DNA of 64,000 nucleotides from WTJY01 sp045105475. Lineage in GTDB: Bacteria; Chloroflexota; Anaerolineae; Promineifilales; Promineifilaceae. The DNA is taken from positions 10,086 to 74,085 of the forward strand of contig JBGCDP010000110.1 in the NCBI GenBank assembly GCA_045105475.1, read 5' to 3'. Every line of letters starts with the position of its first letter. The stretch's first letter is position 1. The translations under genes were made by a program, and so were the position numbers. Below the pieces are notes generated by a model. That model searched no databases, was not told the origin of the DNA, and saw nothing but the letters and a program-made list of their open reading frames with translations. Shown piece by piece: positions 8,519 to 18,190 of this stretch.

Positions 8519-9942
8519 ACGGTCTCCAATAAGGAGTAGACTTCGCTCTGCTCGAATGCGTTTCTAAAATAATCGGCCGACAGCTTTTGACGTGTGGGGC
8601 ATTCTTTTAAGTAAACATGGGCCGCTTTGAGTCTTTCTACATCCAACAGTTTAGCAGCAGCATCCTTAAAGTCGCCGTAAAAAAGTGGGTAGTCTTCCCC
8701 TAAATATTCGATGACGGCCGGATGGCGGTTCACCAATAACGGCGTTGCACGAGCGATGCACTCAACCACCGTATTGTTGGCACTGGCATCAAATAGCGAC
8801 AGAAAGACGACATTTTCAGTCAGCAACCAGTCATATGCATGATTTGAGAGCTGGGTTTGCTTAACCAGGTTCCGGCCTGTTAGCTTGACATCAAAGCGGG
8901 ACATTTCCAACTCTAGCAAGCTTTGCAGATAGGTTTCAGCCCCATCAAAGAATTTGGGGACCAAGCGCATTTTTGTATAGCCAAGTGGGTTATCTTCCCA
9001 AATCGGTAGCTGATAAATGGCCGTTTGTTGGCGCAACCACCAACCGATTTGGACCACTCGCTTATCTCGATTTTGCATGAACTTATCAAACTCGAATTGA
9101 GAGTTTGGAATTTCTGTAGGCAAAATCAGAGACGACACCACTTTACCCGTCTCTTTGCGTAACCAATCCGCATGGTATTCAGATAGTGCAAACAGCCCCC
9201 GGCAGTAAGGCAGACTGCGTTGCATCACCGGCTTGTCTAGTATGGACCGGGGAGATTCGTTCCCGTGGAACCAACTGGGCATATGGGGGGGGTTGTGAAA
9301 AAAGCCGCCCCACGGTTCATGGTAAGGCGTTAAGCCTTTCTCCTCTGAAGTTGCCAAATATTCAAACTCTTGGTCGCGAAACAATTGCAGCAGTTCGTCG
9401 GCCGGGCGAATATCGTCGCGTTTGTGCTGCCAAGAAAATAGATCTTCTAAAAAGCCGTCAAACAATATACCGTCGTGATTGTGCAGTGGTTTAAGCGCGG
9501 CCATCCCCATCCCCCATCCGCTACGATGAATCGACCAATCACGCGGGTCACGGAATTTCAACTTTCCGGCCGGATTGCTCTTCCAGCTAGATGATCGCTC
9601 GGTCGCTGACGGTGGGTTCACCAATCGTTCTAAGAACCCAACTTCTTTTTGCGTCTCTTGATCCTCCGGCCGCAAATGAATCACGGTCCGTAGATGTTCT
9701 AGCGCTTCGGCCGGTTTATTTTGCTTTAATAGCAACATCGCCAAATATGCATGTGCGATCACATCATCAGAATCTAACTGCAGCACTCCTCTGAAACTTT
9801 TAATTGCATTTTCAATATCACCACGCTTGTACCAAATTAGGGCCAGCTTAAGCATTGGGTGCGGTGTCTTTTCATTTTCGTCTCTACCTTTATTTTTAAC
9901 ATCAATTTCGGCAGCAACGGTGGGGACCATCAGGGTTTTCAT
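8515..9942 (-). CDS. TPR-domain glycosyltransferase-like protein
   Basis: 475 residues. Residues about 28-100 form two or more tetratricopeptide repeats (AIKSFRGVLQLDSDDVIAHA, then PAEALEHLRTVIHLRPED). The rest is a GT-B-like enzyme region ending in VFLSLFDASANNTVVECIAR and ATPLLVNRHPAVIEYLGEDY, a donor-site pattern like that of spore-coat or capsule glycosyltransferases. The TPR suggests docking to a partner or to a protein substrate. It overlaps its neighbours by 4 bp on both sides (ATGA). It could alternatively be a non-catalytic scaffold. Confidence 0.75.
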   Translation of the reverse strand: MKTLMVPTVAAEIDVKNKGRDENEKTPHPMLKLALIWYKRGDIENAIKSFRGVLQLDSDDVIAHAYLAMLLLKQNKPAEALEHLRTVIHLRPEDQETQKEVGFLERLVNPPSATERSSSWKSNPAGKLKFRDPRDWSIHRSGWGMGMAALKPLHNHDGILFDGFLEDLFSWQHKRDDIRPADELLQLFRDQEFEYLATSEEKGLTPYHEPWGGFFHNPPHMPSWFHGNESPRSILDKPVMQRSLPYCRGLFALSEYHADWLRKETGKVVSSLILPTEIPNSQFEFDKFMQNRDKRVVQIGWWLRQQTAIYQLPIWEDNPLGYTKMRLVPKFFDGAETYLQSLLELEMSRFDVKLTGRNLVKQTQLSNHAYDWLLTENVVFLSLFDASANNTVVECIARATPLLVNRHPAVIEYLGEDYPLFYGDFKDAAAKLLDVERLKAAHVYLKECPTRQKLSADYFRNAFEQSEVYSLLETV

Positions 9943-12179
9943 TTTGCTAAAATCTCCAGCAGCTCAAAAAGAACGGGGTCAGAATGGTTAGCTTTTAGTG
10001 ATTCCCTGATGTTTAGTAGTGCGGCCGCTGTGTCACCGGCCCGAAGCTGTTTGCTCGCCAAATCAAGCCCATAAAGGGCGAAACGCTCATGCGCTTTTTG
10101 TGATAAAAATTCCGCTTTATCAGCAGGTAAGTAGGTTTTGGATACGGCTATCGTTTTAAGGCTATCAGCGATCTGTTGGCCGTCGATCATGAGCTGATCG
10201 GTTTCGGCCGTCCCGTCACGCACCGTCGTTGACAAAATGCTTGGGTCAAACCAAACGGGATAACTCGCCGCGATCCGTTTCCACATCTCCCAATCAAAAG
10301 CCGATCCTACTTGGTTATAAAACCCACCCAGTTGCTCGTATGTAGAGCGAGCCACAACCATGGCAGAAAATTGCAGACGACACTCTATAGCAATGCGCTC
10401 TAGCCAGTGGCTGATGACCCCAGGAGTCTCTCGTTCGGCCCATGAGGTCCACGTGACCTGCCGCTGACCGTTCATAAGATTGTGGCGAGCAAAAGCAGCC
10501 CCCACATCCGGCCGTTGTTCGATCCCGTCCTGCAACGCCTTATAGAAGTTCGGGCCGACGATATCATCATCATGCAAAATGTGAACCCACTCACCGTGAG
10601 CCAATTCTATACAGTGATTAAATATATGCGGATGCCCCAAATTGTTTGGCAGACATTTCACGACAATTCGGTCCCCTGCGATACGTTTAACCAAGCTGGT
10701 TAATTCGGCCTGAAATGCCTTCGATCTCGCAGATCCATCCATCCCATCATTAACCAGAACAATTTGCATCTCATCCGCAGGATAACTGCTCGCAGCAGAT
10801 AGCACACTGTTTATAACCCGCCCAACAAACTGAAGTCGATCGTAAACGGTAATCATCACCGACCAAAACGGCCGATCATAAACGTGGTCAAGGAGCTTAA
10901 TTTGAGGGAATTCCGGTTGGCTAGGCCTTAATCCATCAAGCATAATTCCTAAATCGATTAGTTGTTGGCTACCAGAATATTTCACGCTTTCGGCTGCGTC
11001 ATATAGAACTAGATCCCGGTTTTCATCGAATCCGGCCGCATAAGACTTATACTGCTCGCCCCCGCCTGAATGTTCACCGCGCTGAGATTCCTGCTGAGCA
11101 TAATCGATAAACGATGAAAAATATTTGAAATGCAGCACACAAACCTGCTGGTGTGCAATCTGTTCATAAGGAAAGCTGGTCCAATGCTGCCCACCCGCTA
11201 AAACGGTATCAGCCTGATACTTAAGTAGGGGCGTTTTGGTGACGAGATATTCAACATCTGTGCCAAACACCCGTTTACGCAGGCCACCAAAATGAAAGTC
11301 TTGGTTTTTAAAAGGGGAAGCTTTGTCATATAGGTCGTGATAAAAGCGACGATCAAAATAGTAACAGACGTCTAAGAAGTTCTGACCCGGCCGGACAACT
11401 GTCTCACTCAATGGTTTGTCGCTAACCATATCGAGCATAATCCCGCTGGCGGCCCGTTTGCCCTGCAAGTCCAGTTCGGCACACAGCTCAGGTAGACTCT
11501 GCTGTTCAGCGCCCGCGAAGGTAACCAGCTCATCTGCATCTAGCGTCAAACACCAGCGGCCGACACCATATTTTTGCAACAACAGCTCAAACCATGCAGA
11601 GCCAAAGTTGGCGGCATTGAACGACATATCGCTTTGCCACAGATAAACATCAGGCTGCTCGAGTAATAACTCAAGTGAGCCATCATCTGAGCCATTATCG
11701 ACAACTAAAAAATGTTTGATACCCAATTGGCGATAGTAGGTTAAGAACCATGGCAGCCGTAGAACCTCGTTGCGTACGACAAGCAGGCACAACATATCCT
11801 CTGTATTTAGTTCTATCCCTTTATAATCGATGCGACTCAGCCCGTAAGTACTACAAGCTGCGTTCCAGCCTGCTTTTTCCAACAGCGCTTTAATATGATG
11901 CTTGTGCAACTTTGCCTGATTCGGAAAATGATCCAACCCTATTTCACAGGTAGAAATGACATCTTCCCATCGACGCAGATGAATAAATATCTGCGCTAGA
12001 TCGATATAGGGTGCTTCTAAGGTAGGGTCAAGGGCCAGCGCTTTTTGAAAGCGCTGAATTGCTTGAACCAAACGACCTTTACGCAACCATGCATGAGCTA
12101 GGCCAATCTCAATTTGAATGGCTGCAGAAAAGTTTTGGTCGATTTGTTTGTTTTTCAAAATCGGTTCAACCAGAGTCAT
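9939..12179 (-). CDS. TPR protein with two glycosyltransferase-2 type domains
   Basis: 746 residues from the ATG at 12179 (an ATG at 12206 adds nine residues). Residues in the longer numbering: TPR-like helices 30-115; a first GT2-like domain (MLCLLVVRNEV at 138, VVDNGSDDGS at 168, LTLDADELV at 220, giving a D-x-D); a second canonical GT2 domain (PFWSVMITVYDR at 446, IVLVNDGMDGS at 482, HILHDDDIVGP at 542); and a C-terminal TPR-like pair. Two inverting GT-A domains in one chain suggest consecutive additions to one acceptor. Neither start has a strong ribosome-binding site; translation probably couples to the upstream gene, which it overlaps. Confidence 0.85.
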   Translation of the reverse strand: MTLVEPILKNKQIDQNFSAAIQIEIGLAHAWLRKGRLVQAIQRFQKALALDPTLEAPYIDLAQIFIHLRRWEDVISTCEIGLDHFPNQAKLHKHHIKALLEKAGWNAACSTYGLSRIDYKGIELNTEDMLCLLVVRNEVLRLPWFLTYYRQLGIKHFLVVDNGSDDGSLELLLEQPDVYLWQSDMSFNAANFGSAWFELLLQKYGVGRWCLTLDADELVTFAGAEQQSLPELCAELDLQGKRAASGIMLDMVSDKPLSETVVRPGQNFLDVCYYFDRRFYHDLYDKASPFKNQDFHFGGLRKRVFGTDVEYLVTKTPLLKYQADTVLAGGQHWTSFPYEQIAHQQVCVLHFKYFSSFIDYAQQESQRGEHSGGGEQYKSYAAGFDENRDLVLYDAAESVKYSGSQQLIDLGIMLDGLRPSQPEFPQIKLLDHVYDRPFWSVMITVYDRLQFVGRVINSVLSAASSYPADEMQIVLVNDGMDGSARSKAFQAELTSLVKRIAGDRIVVKCLPNNLGHPHIFNHCIELAHGEWVHILHDDDIVGPNFYKALQDGIEQRPDVGAAFARHNLMNGQRQVTWTSWAERETPGVISHWLERIAIECRLQFSAMVVARSTYEQLGGFYNQVGSAFDWEMWKRIAASYPVWFDPSILSTTVRDGTAETDQLMIDGQQIADSLKTIAVSKTYLPADKAEFLSQKAHERFALYGLDLASKQLRAGDTAAALLNIRESLKANHSDPVLFELLEILAK

Positions 12180-13866
12180 AATTGGAATGAGGAACAGGTG
12201 CAGCATACTCGACTAATGAGTCAAAATCTGAGCCTCTCTTCTCTCGATTCTTTGGTAGCGTCATTAATTGATGCTCTTTCAAATAAGTTGCAAGTTCTTG
12301 CTCATGAGGTGCAAACCAATTGGTCAGATATTTTTCAAGCTTTGGAGACATCGGCCGATAACGGCCGGGATTAACGTTTTCAAATTCTGTTAACTTAAAT
12401 CGGTCTAACCCTAGAAACTGTGTCATTCGATCAATCGTTTGTTGTGGATTGGCAAACATCTTTTCACTATTTAAAACCAACATTTGATCGACCGGAAAAA
12501 CATCTAACCATTGCTGAAGCTGTGGCAAAATACAGCTGCGGGCCAACAAAGAGTTAACTTGAGAAAAGTCAGTTTCTTTGCTCAACTGTCGATCGCCTAG
12601 CTGATCAAGTTCTCCCTTAACGAAATCGCTCCACACCCCATGTGAATGGCCGCTTCTTTTAAGCATTTGGAAATTAGAAAAAGCACGCTTAACTGGATTT
12701 CTGTGGAGCACAATCAGTTTTAAATTTGGATACTTTTCCTTAAGAGCGGCAGCATGTTTTGCATAGGGTAAATAAGCTGGCGATGCCTCACCTGTAATAG
12801 GGCCAACAGTAGATCGATTTTGCCAAAATTCAGGGTTGTCTGGCCCATAAATCGGTGTATCAGATTTAGAGCTTTGAGATATAGGTGGAAAATGAGACTG
12901 GTACCAATCAAAACCTTGCTCAAAATAATTGTTTAAGAAACGCACTTCCTTTTGAAGGGGAGGTGCGATTTGAGGATGCTTCGAGAGCCAATCAAACAAA
13001 CTAGAGGTACCGGTTTTGGAAGGGCCAATAATGATGAAGGCAGGTGGCAAAGAGCTTTGGTCTAGATTAATCAAGTGCTGAAATTGCGGATTGTTTAACT
13101 GCAAACGGGTTAATGAAACTTCTTTGAACAATGAAATAGCTTCATCTGTCTGCAGCAACGCGCTTTTAATCCAACCTAATAGCCATTTCGGATATTGTGC
13201 ATCAGGGTATTTTTCAACAAGTTTGTTAACCTTAGAAATATGATGCTGGCTGATTAATCGTGGAAAGATTCCAGAGTTTCGTAGAGGATGATAGGCGGCC
13301 GGATTATCAGGCTGTTGGTCAGCAAATTTTAGATAAAGCTCAATCGCTTCGTCAATAAAATCCTTCCCCCTTCCAGCAACAAGGGTATGTGCTAAATGCA
13401 GATGGCTCCATTCATGATCGGCCGAAAGCTTAATCACATGCCGAAAACACTTTTCAGCTTCAGCATATTGCGCTAACTTAAAATGGATGAGCCCTAATTC
13501 ATATGCAGACCAATAAGCATCTGGCAAATAATAAAGTGACATCTGAAATGCCTGCTTTGCCATGACTTCTGCTCCAACCGCCAGCAATGTAATTCCATAA
13601 TGATGATAAAAGCTGGGTGGCGGCGGCTCTTTACATTGCAATGTATCTTGGTAAGCATTCAATGCTTCAGTCCAATTCTTGCGCTCTGCTTGTTTGAGGC
13701 CTTTTTTATACGTGGCAAGTGCATTACGGTTATCTAGTTTGTAAGCAGCATCAATCAAACGATCTGATAGAGCAGACGGGCGTTTAGAGTTCTTAGCAAA
13801 CCGTATTTTCGCTTGGGTTTTTTCGAGGGCCAAAAAGGCTCTTGAAAGAATGATTTTCACAGGCAT
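12166..13866 (-). CDS. TPR-fused sulfotransferase A
   Basis: 566 residues. The N-terminal half (about 50-260) is tetratricopeptide repeats (for example AYWSAYELGLIHFKLAQYAE). The C-terminal half is a PAPS-dependent sulfotransferase with the 5'-phosphosulfate loop GPSKTGTSSLFDWL (281-294) and the 3'-phosphate motif LIVLHRNPVKRAFSNF (Arg389, Ser397). It should sulfate a hydroxyl or amine on a glycan or peptide. It is a tandem paralogue of the next gene (13871-15433), with the same TPR-sulfotransferase order and 4 bp between them. No PAPS synthesis genes lie in the window, so donor supply must come from elsewhere. Confidence 0.9.
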   Translation of the reverse strand: MPVKIILSRAFLALEKTQAKIRFAKNSKRPSALSDRLIDAAYKLDNRNALATYKKGLKQAERKNWTEALNAYQDTLQCKEPPPPSFYHHYGITLLAVGAEVMAKQAFQMSLYYLPDAYWSAYELGLIHFKLAQYAEAEKCFRHVIKLSADHEWSHLHLAHTLVAGRGKDFIDEAIELYLKFADQQPDNPAAYHPLRNSGIFPRLISQHHISKVNKLVEKYPDAQYPKWLLGWIKSALLQTDEAISLFKEVSLTRLQLNNPQFQHLINLDQSSLPPAFIIIGPSKTGTSSLFDWLSKHPQIAPPLQKEVRFLNNYFEQGFDWYQSHFPPISQSSKSDTPIYGPDNPEFWQNRSTVGPITGEASPAYLPYAKHAAALKEKYPNLKLIVLHRNPVKRAFSNFQMLKRSGHSHGVWSDFVKGELDQLGDRQLSKETDFSQVNSLLARSCILPQLQQWLDVFPVDQMLVLNSEKMFANPQQTIDRMTQFLGLDRFKLTEFENVNPGRYRPMSPKLEKYLTNWFAPHEQELATYLKEHQLMTLPKNREKRGSDFDSLVEYAAPVPHSNYDSG

Positions 13867-13870
13867 AGTT

Positions 13871-15433
13871 TTACAAGTCTCCGATCACATTAGGCGCATT
13901 GGCATTCAAAAACTCTGTCAGAGCTTTATCATGTGGCTCAAACCATACTTTCAGCCTTGCGAGAGTGTCGGCCGACATTTCATTTTTATAGCTACCTTTG
14001 TTTCTATGGGGTAGCTCAACCTCATCTCCATTCGGGTTAGACAAGGTAGGTAACCCAATAAATGCCAATATCTGATCAACTGTTTCAGCCGGAGCACTAA
14101 AAAGTTGATCGCTTTTTACAAAAAGAAGCTGATCGGCCGGAAAAACCTCAAGCCAAGCTTTTATATAAGGCAGCAAACAACTACTTGATAGATAGTCAAA
14201 ACCATGGTTCTCTAAATCACTTAAAGCTAGGGGTGCAGATGGGAATGAAGCTAAAACATCCTCAACAACTTCTTCCCAGGATCGTACTTCAGCTAGCTGG
14301 TTTTTAACCATCCAGTAATGCGAGTATGCTCTGGCAACTGGATCACGAAGTAAAATGATCAGTTTTATGTTTGGATAAGCTGCTTTTAAACGCTGGGCCA
14401 ATGCCGGATAGTAAAGCGTATCAGGTGTCGCATCACCCGTCACAATACCGGAGTTCTCTTCGATTGGTAAAAAATGTGCTTGGTACCATGCTAGATCAAA
14501 CTGGTGATAATTCCCCCAGTATCGCACCTCTTTTTCAAGCCCACTCACAACTTGAGGATGACGACAGAGCCAATCATGCAAAGATGAAGTCCCTGCTTTA
14601 TGTGGTCCTAGAATAAAATATGTTGGATCAAGCTGCTTGTTGCCAGCTATTTGTGCTGAACTCAGCTGATGATTCTGAACCATCTCTTCCGCTTTAAGCT
14701 TCCCGGCTTTTCTAAAAAAGCCCATCGCTTCATCCGGCTGATCTAAGTAGCTCAAAAACCAACCCATAGAACGGTTTGCACCAAAAGAGTTGGGATTTCG
14801 GCTCAAATATTGCTTAACCTGTTCAAGATTTTCTTCTGTCGCCGAATAAGGCAGGTAAGAGGCGGAAGTTAGAATCTTCCAAGTCCATTCATCCACCGTG
14901 CCTGACAAACACTGCTTTTTAACTTGATTGACTTTTTCGTTTTGCTGAAGCGCATTCTCAGCCATAAAAAAACGATTACGCAAATATTTTTGCTGAGGGG
15001 AAAAAGCAAGCCCCAATTCAAATATCGCCATAGCTTCTTCATATCGGCCGATCTTAATCAGCATATTGCCCAACTCTAGATAGGACCAATATGCTTTAGG
15101 GTCAATTTTCAACGCACTGTGAAATGCGGTTTCAGCTTCAGCAAAACGCCTTAACTTCACCAAAGCCAGCCCTAAGTGATGCTCAATATGTTTACAGCGA
15201 TACCCTTTACTAATCGCACCTTTATAGGCGCATATCGCATCTTCCCACTTCTCGTCTTCTGCGTGCATCAACCCTAAGCGATGGGCAGCTTCGCCGTTAT
15301 AAGGGTTTATTTCGGCCGATCTCCTATTAAGCCAAAGCGAGACTGGCCGTTTATATTTGCTTTCGGGCAAATAACGGCGCCAGCCTTTGTCCGCTAATAT
15401 CATGCTTTGAGAAATCGTTTCAGTAAGTGCCAT
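13871..15433 (-). CDS. TPR-fused sulfotransferase B
   Basis: 520 residues. TPR helices occupy about 45-250 (AYWSYLELGNMLIKIGRYEE, then DEAMGFFRKAG). The sulfotransferase domain has the 5'-PSB loop GPHKAGTSSLHDWL (276-289) and the 3'-PB motif IILLRDPVARAYSHYW (Arg363, Ser371). It shares arrangement and many motifs with sulfotransferase A; for example both have KEVR followed by NY shortly after the P-loop. The pair looks like a tandem duplication that diverged in the TPR half, which could give two acceptor sites. It lies 54 bp downstream of the HprK-like kinase on the same strand. Confidence 0.9.
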   Translation of the reverse strand: MALTETISQSMILADKGWRRYLPESKYKRPVSLWLNRRSAEINPYNGEAAHRLGLMHAEDEKWEDAICAYKGAISKGYRCKHIEHHLGLALVKLRRFAEAETAFHSALKIDPKAYWSYLELGNMLIKIGRYEEAMAIFELGLAFSPQQKYLRNRFFMAENALQQNEKVNQVKKQCLSGTVDEWTWKILTSASYLPYSATEENLEQVKQYLSRNPNSFGANRSMGWFLSYLDQPDEAMGFFRKAGKLKAEEMVQNHQLSSAQIAGNKQLDPTYFILGPHKAGTSSLHDWLCRHPQVVSGLEKEVRYWGNYHQFDLAWYQAHFLPIEENSGIVTGDATPDTLYYPALAQRLKAAYPNIKLIILLRDPVARAYSHYWMVKNQLAEVRSWEEVVEDVLASFPSAPLALSDLENHGFDYLSSSCLLPYIKAWLEVFPADQLLFVKSDQLFSAPAETVDQILAFIGLPTLSNPNGDEVELPHRNKGSYKNEMSADTLARLKVWFEPHDKALTEFLNANAPNVIGDL

Positions 15434-15487
15434 TGCTTTAGAAGTTAAATAATGCTGAAGCTTATTTAAGTCAAGTCCATCCAGTTT

Positions 15488-16588
15488 TTAACACTGGTCA
15501 AGGAATTCTTTGATCACACTTGGGATCTTGTCGATCTCAGTCCCCAATTCAATTTTGTAGCAAGGAACCTGACGAGAGAGTCTAACCATCGCTTTAAACG
15601 CCGCTTGCCCGTTGCCAGCGAGCTGAAAAATTGTGGCAGGGGCCAAAGCTTTAAACCCGGCCGAAGCTGGTGCTGGCACAATGCGCGTTTTAGGTTTACC
15701 TGTAACTTCCGGCACAAACAATGCCTTAATCGGCATGCTGGCCATCATCTTACCAGGGAAATGCTCGTGCAAAAACATCGTTGCTTTTTCTGTTTCGAGT
15801 TTGTCTAAGTTTACGATTTTGTCTTTGTGCTGGGCAAAACGTTCAAGGTCTTCTTCACCCTTGAGTTTGCTCGAGTTGTACAAACTATAAGCGATCGGAA
15901 TGGCATCGTTGCCAACCACGCAATAATCGTCTCCACATATTTGCAGGTCTGATTCGACACAAGCCAGAGTCGTAGTCGATTTGCCACTCCCCCCTTTACC
16001 GGCCAACAGAATGCCCCCCGCCGGGGTTCCGATTGAAGCTGCATGCAGAAAGAAGCAATCTTGTGCCCCGAGCCACCAGTTAAGCAGTGTCGTCAGTGGA
16101 TATCCCATCTCATAATAAGGGACGTTATCTGCATCTTCGATCCAATAAACGGCCGAATTCGTCTCTAAATCAAGCACGCTCATGATGTCTGGCCCTAAGT
16201 GGAAAACAGAGCGAATACGATCTCCGTTGTAACCAAGCATTTCACGCCGGTTGTCAAGATGTTCCCACCAGCGATAGCGAAGAAGATCAACGATGCTCTT
16301 CACCATTAAAGGCATAGGTGCTTGGGTTGATTTTGAGTCAAACAACCGCACCGTAAAGTTGACCTCATCTTGAGGAACTGGCTCAATTTCAAGATGTGCA
16401 AGCGCAGGAATGATGTGTCGGGTGAGAGCTGGGCCAACAAACTGTAGCAAGACAACCCGGTCAGCAATGCGAAAATATTGATCAAGCGTGCTACCCAATT
16501 GGGATTTGGCTCGATCGAACCCAATGTTTATCGCCTCGTAAAAGGCAAGCTGATCTTGCTCAGCGTAACTCTTCGTAATTAGACTCAT
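15488..16588 (-). CDS. HPr kinase-like protein (HprK-related kinase)
   Basis: 366 residues from the ATG at 16588, which overlaps the upstream stop as ATGA; a TTG at 16603 is less likely. The fold markers are FFLHAAS (His182), a Walker A loop GKGGSGKST (197-205) and GDDYC (219-223), as in HPr kinase/phosphorylase. The N-terminal 170 residues are not those of the phosphotransferase-system enzyme. Such HprK-related kinases recur beside PqqD-like and NTP_transf_5 genes in exopolysaccharide and lasso-peptide loci; lasso-locus members phosphorylate the precursor peptide. Here the likely target is the PqqD tail or another cluster product rather than HPr, and no ptsH is present. Confidence 0.88.
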   Translation of the reverse strand: MSLITKSYAEQDQLAFYEAINIGFDRAKSQLGSTLDQYFRIADRVVLLQFVGPALTRHIIPALAHLEIEPVPQDEVNFTVRLFDSKSTQAPMPLMVKSIVDLLRYRWWEHLDNRREMLGYNGDRIRSVFHLGPDIMSVLDLETNSAVYWIEDADNVPYYEMGYPLTTLLNWWLGAQDCFFLHAASIGTPAGGILLAGKGGSGKSTTTLACVESDLQICGDDYCVVGNDAIPIAYSLYNSSKLKGEEDLERFAQHKDKIVNLDKLETEKATMFLHEHFPGKMMASMPIKALFVPEVTGKPKTRIVPAPASAGFKALAPATIFQLAGNGQAAFKAMVRLSRQVPCYKIELGTEIDKIPSVIKEFLDQC

Positions 16589-17013
16589 TCTTGAGCCGGC
16601 CAACCTTCATCGGTTACTTCATGGATTGGGTCAAGCAACAATAGCTCTTCCATATCGGTATACGTATTGAGCATTGGCTTGGTAAACGGGGTCAACATTC
16701 CGGCCGATGGGTAAACGTGTGGACCATCAGGCAACTCGATCGAATCGTCAGCCACAATCAGTTCTTCCGTTTTTAGCTGCCCTAAAAACGCTTCGATTTC
16801 GGCTTTCATCGTGTCATTGTCGTCACTATGGTAAAGCTGCACACGTGAGTACACGGTATCAAAATTATGGCTATCACTAAGCATATCCCAAATAGCGGCT
16901 CCACTGGCATCAAGGCTATAGTAACGACCGCTGTCGAGGTTCACAATAACAACCTCACCGTCGATCATTTCATGAACGACGCCGGGAGCATTAATTCTAA
17001 ATAGTTCTGTCAT
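16585..17013 (-). CDS. PqqD-family protein with precursor-like C-terminal tail
   Basis: 142 residues. Residues 1-90 are a PqqD/RRE-type winged-helix fold: an ...GEVVIVNLDSGRYYSLDASG beta-hairpin, AAIWDML, then helices. This fold binds leader peptides in several RiPP pathways. Residues 95-142 form a tail with FTKPML (110-115) followed by TDMEELLLLDPIHEV (119-133) and GWP. F-x-x-P-x-L resembles the Y-x-x-P-x-L motif by which lasso leaders are recognised by such domains. The ribosome-binding site is strong (aaggaga about 7 bases before the ATG). It sits between the nucleotidyltransferase and the HprK-like kinase, the conserved trio. No separate precursor gene was found within the operon. Confidence 0.88.
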   Translation of the reverse strand: MTELFRINAPGVVHEMIDGEVVIVNLDSGRYYSLDASGAAIWDMLSDSHNFDTVYSRVQLYHSDDNDTMKAEIEAFLGQLKTEELIVADDSIELPDGPHVYPSAGMLTPFTKPMLNTYTDMEELLLLDPIHEVTDEGWPAQE

Positions 17014-17047
17014 AAGGTTTCTCCTTAGATTCAGCGATGCAAAGACT

Positions 17048-18190
17048 TCAGCTGCGCTGGGGGCTAGGTAAGTTTTGTTTCGGTTCTACAGGTGGCAAAA
17101 TCGGAGACGGTGGGTCCCACCATGCTGCTACAATTTCCACTAGCTTTTTTAAAAGTAGCTTGGGCGTATAGGTTGTATACGTGAGCAACAATGCTTGACT
17201 GTAGTTTCGGCCGAAAATATGGTGACTGGACCATTGAGCCGAAGAGGTGAGTGAGTGAGTCAACAATCGGTCAATAGATCGGTTGATGATTCGACGCCTC
17301 ACGGTTGAAAGTTTTAAATCAGACAAGACATGGGAGGGGAAATCACATCCTAATGTTCGCTGAGTCATAATCAAGGCTGTATATAGAATCGTATGTGCTT
17401 GCCAGAGCTTCGCTATACGGCAAATGTAACTCCAATCTAAATCAGGCTGTGTTTCTATAATCGATGAGATATCACACAATGCTTTTAGACGAAAGAAGCG
17501 CTTGCGACAAGCATTAATAGCGGCCGAAAGAAGTAACTCTTCGGGTGGCAACACATAAACAGGATTATCAAACGCCTCGATTTTTTTAGCCCTTTCCCAC
17601 AAATAAGCACCATCAATTTTAAGAATGCCGTTCATCGTCATGTCATGATGGCTCCAAAAATCAAACTCAATATGTTGCTGAAATTTATTGCGATAGGTGT
17701 TGATTTTATCGATATCATGGGCGATCTGAGCATGTGGGCTAGCTTTAAAGCTCTCTTCAGATGCTTCTTTTATCACCATATCAACGTCACCAGAAATCAT
17801 GTACCAAGGTTTGTCATAAACCAGCAGATTCAGCACCGTCCCTTTAACTAACATCACATCGATGCTGGCTTCAGTAAACTTATGCAATACTGTTTTTAAA
17901 GTGCTGTGGGTCCCCTTTTTGAGCATGACATTATGGATTTGGGCTGTTTTAAACTGCTTGCGAACTGAATCAGTCAACCCAATCTGCTCAGGGTTTAGCT
18001 GAGCCAAGCTATGATAGACAAGGGGTGAAACATGATGCAATTCGGCCGCGTCAAAAACGATTTGCCAGTTGATCAGCTGTTTTTGACTTAGCTCGATTAC
18101 CTGTTGCTGATAAACGGCCGTAAATCTCGGCCGAGTGCAAAGGCACAGTACCTGGTCTTCCAGATGCATCACTTCAACATTGTGTATCAT
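17048..18190 (-). CDS. Nucleotidyltransferase family protein (NTP_transf_5), motifs intact
   Basis: 380 residues. The catalytic part has MLVKGTVLNLLVY (Lys116-Gly117) and SGDVDMVI (Asp135, Asp137), the K-G and D-x-D signature of this family, whose reaction is undefined but whose fold transfers nucleotides. The C-terminal two thirds are helical and include a basic segment near 260-310. Family members occur with HprK-like kinases and PqqD proteins; in lasso loci a relative acts with the kinase on the peptide tail. The start overlaps the upstream GT2 stop by 4 bp. A 34-bp gap with a strong ribosome-binding site separates it from the PqqD gene. Confidence 0.88.
   Translation of the reverse strand: MIHNVEVMHLEDQVLCLCTRPRFTAVYQQQVIELSQKQLINWQIVFDAAELHHVSPLVYHSLAQLNPEQIGLTDSVRKQFKTAQIHNVMLKKGTHSTLKTVLHKFTEASIDVMLVKGTVLNLLVYDKPWYMISGDVDMVIKEASEESFKASPHAQIAHDIDKINTYRNKFQQHIEFDFWSHHDMTMNGILKIDGAYLWERAKKIEAFDNPVYVLPPEELLLSAAINACRKRFFRLKALCDISSIIETQPDLDWSYICRIAKLWQAHTILYTALIMTQRTLGCDFPSHVLSDLKLSTVRRRIINRSIDRLLTHSLTSSAQWSSHHIFGRNYSQALLLTYTTYTPKLLLKKLVEIVAAWWDPPSPILPPVEPKQNLPSPQRS

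Noticed and set aside
9186..9494. 102-codon plus-strand frame inside the TPR-GT gene
   Set aside because: Antisense to a well-supported gene; no motif.
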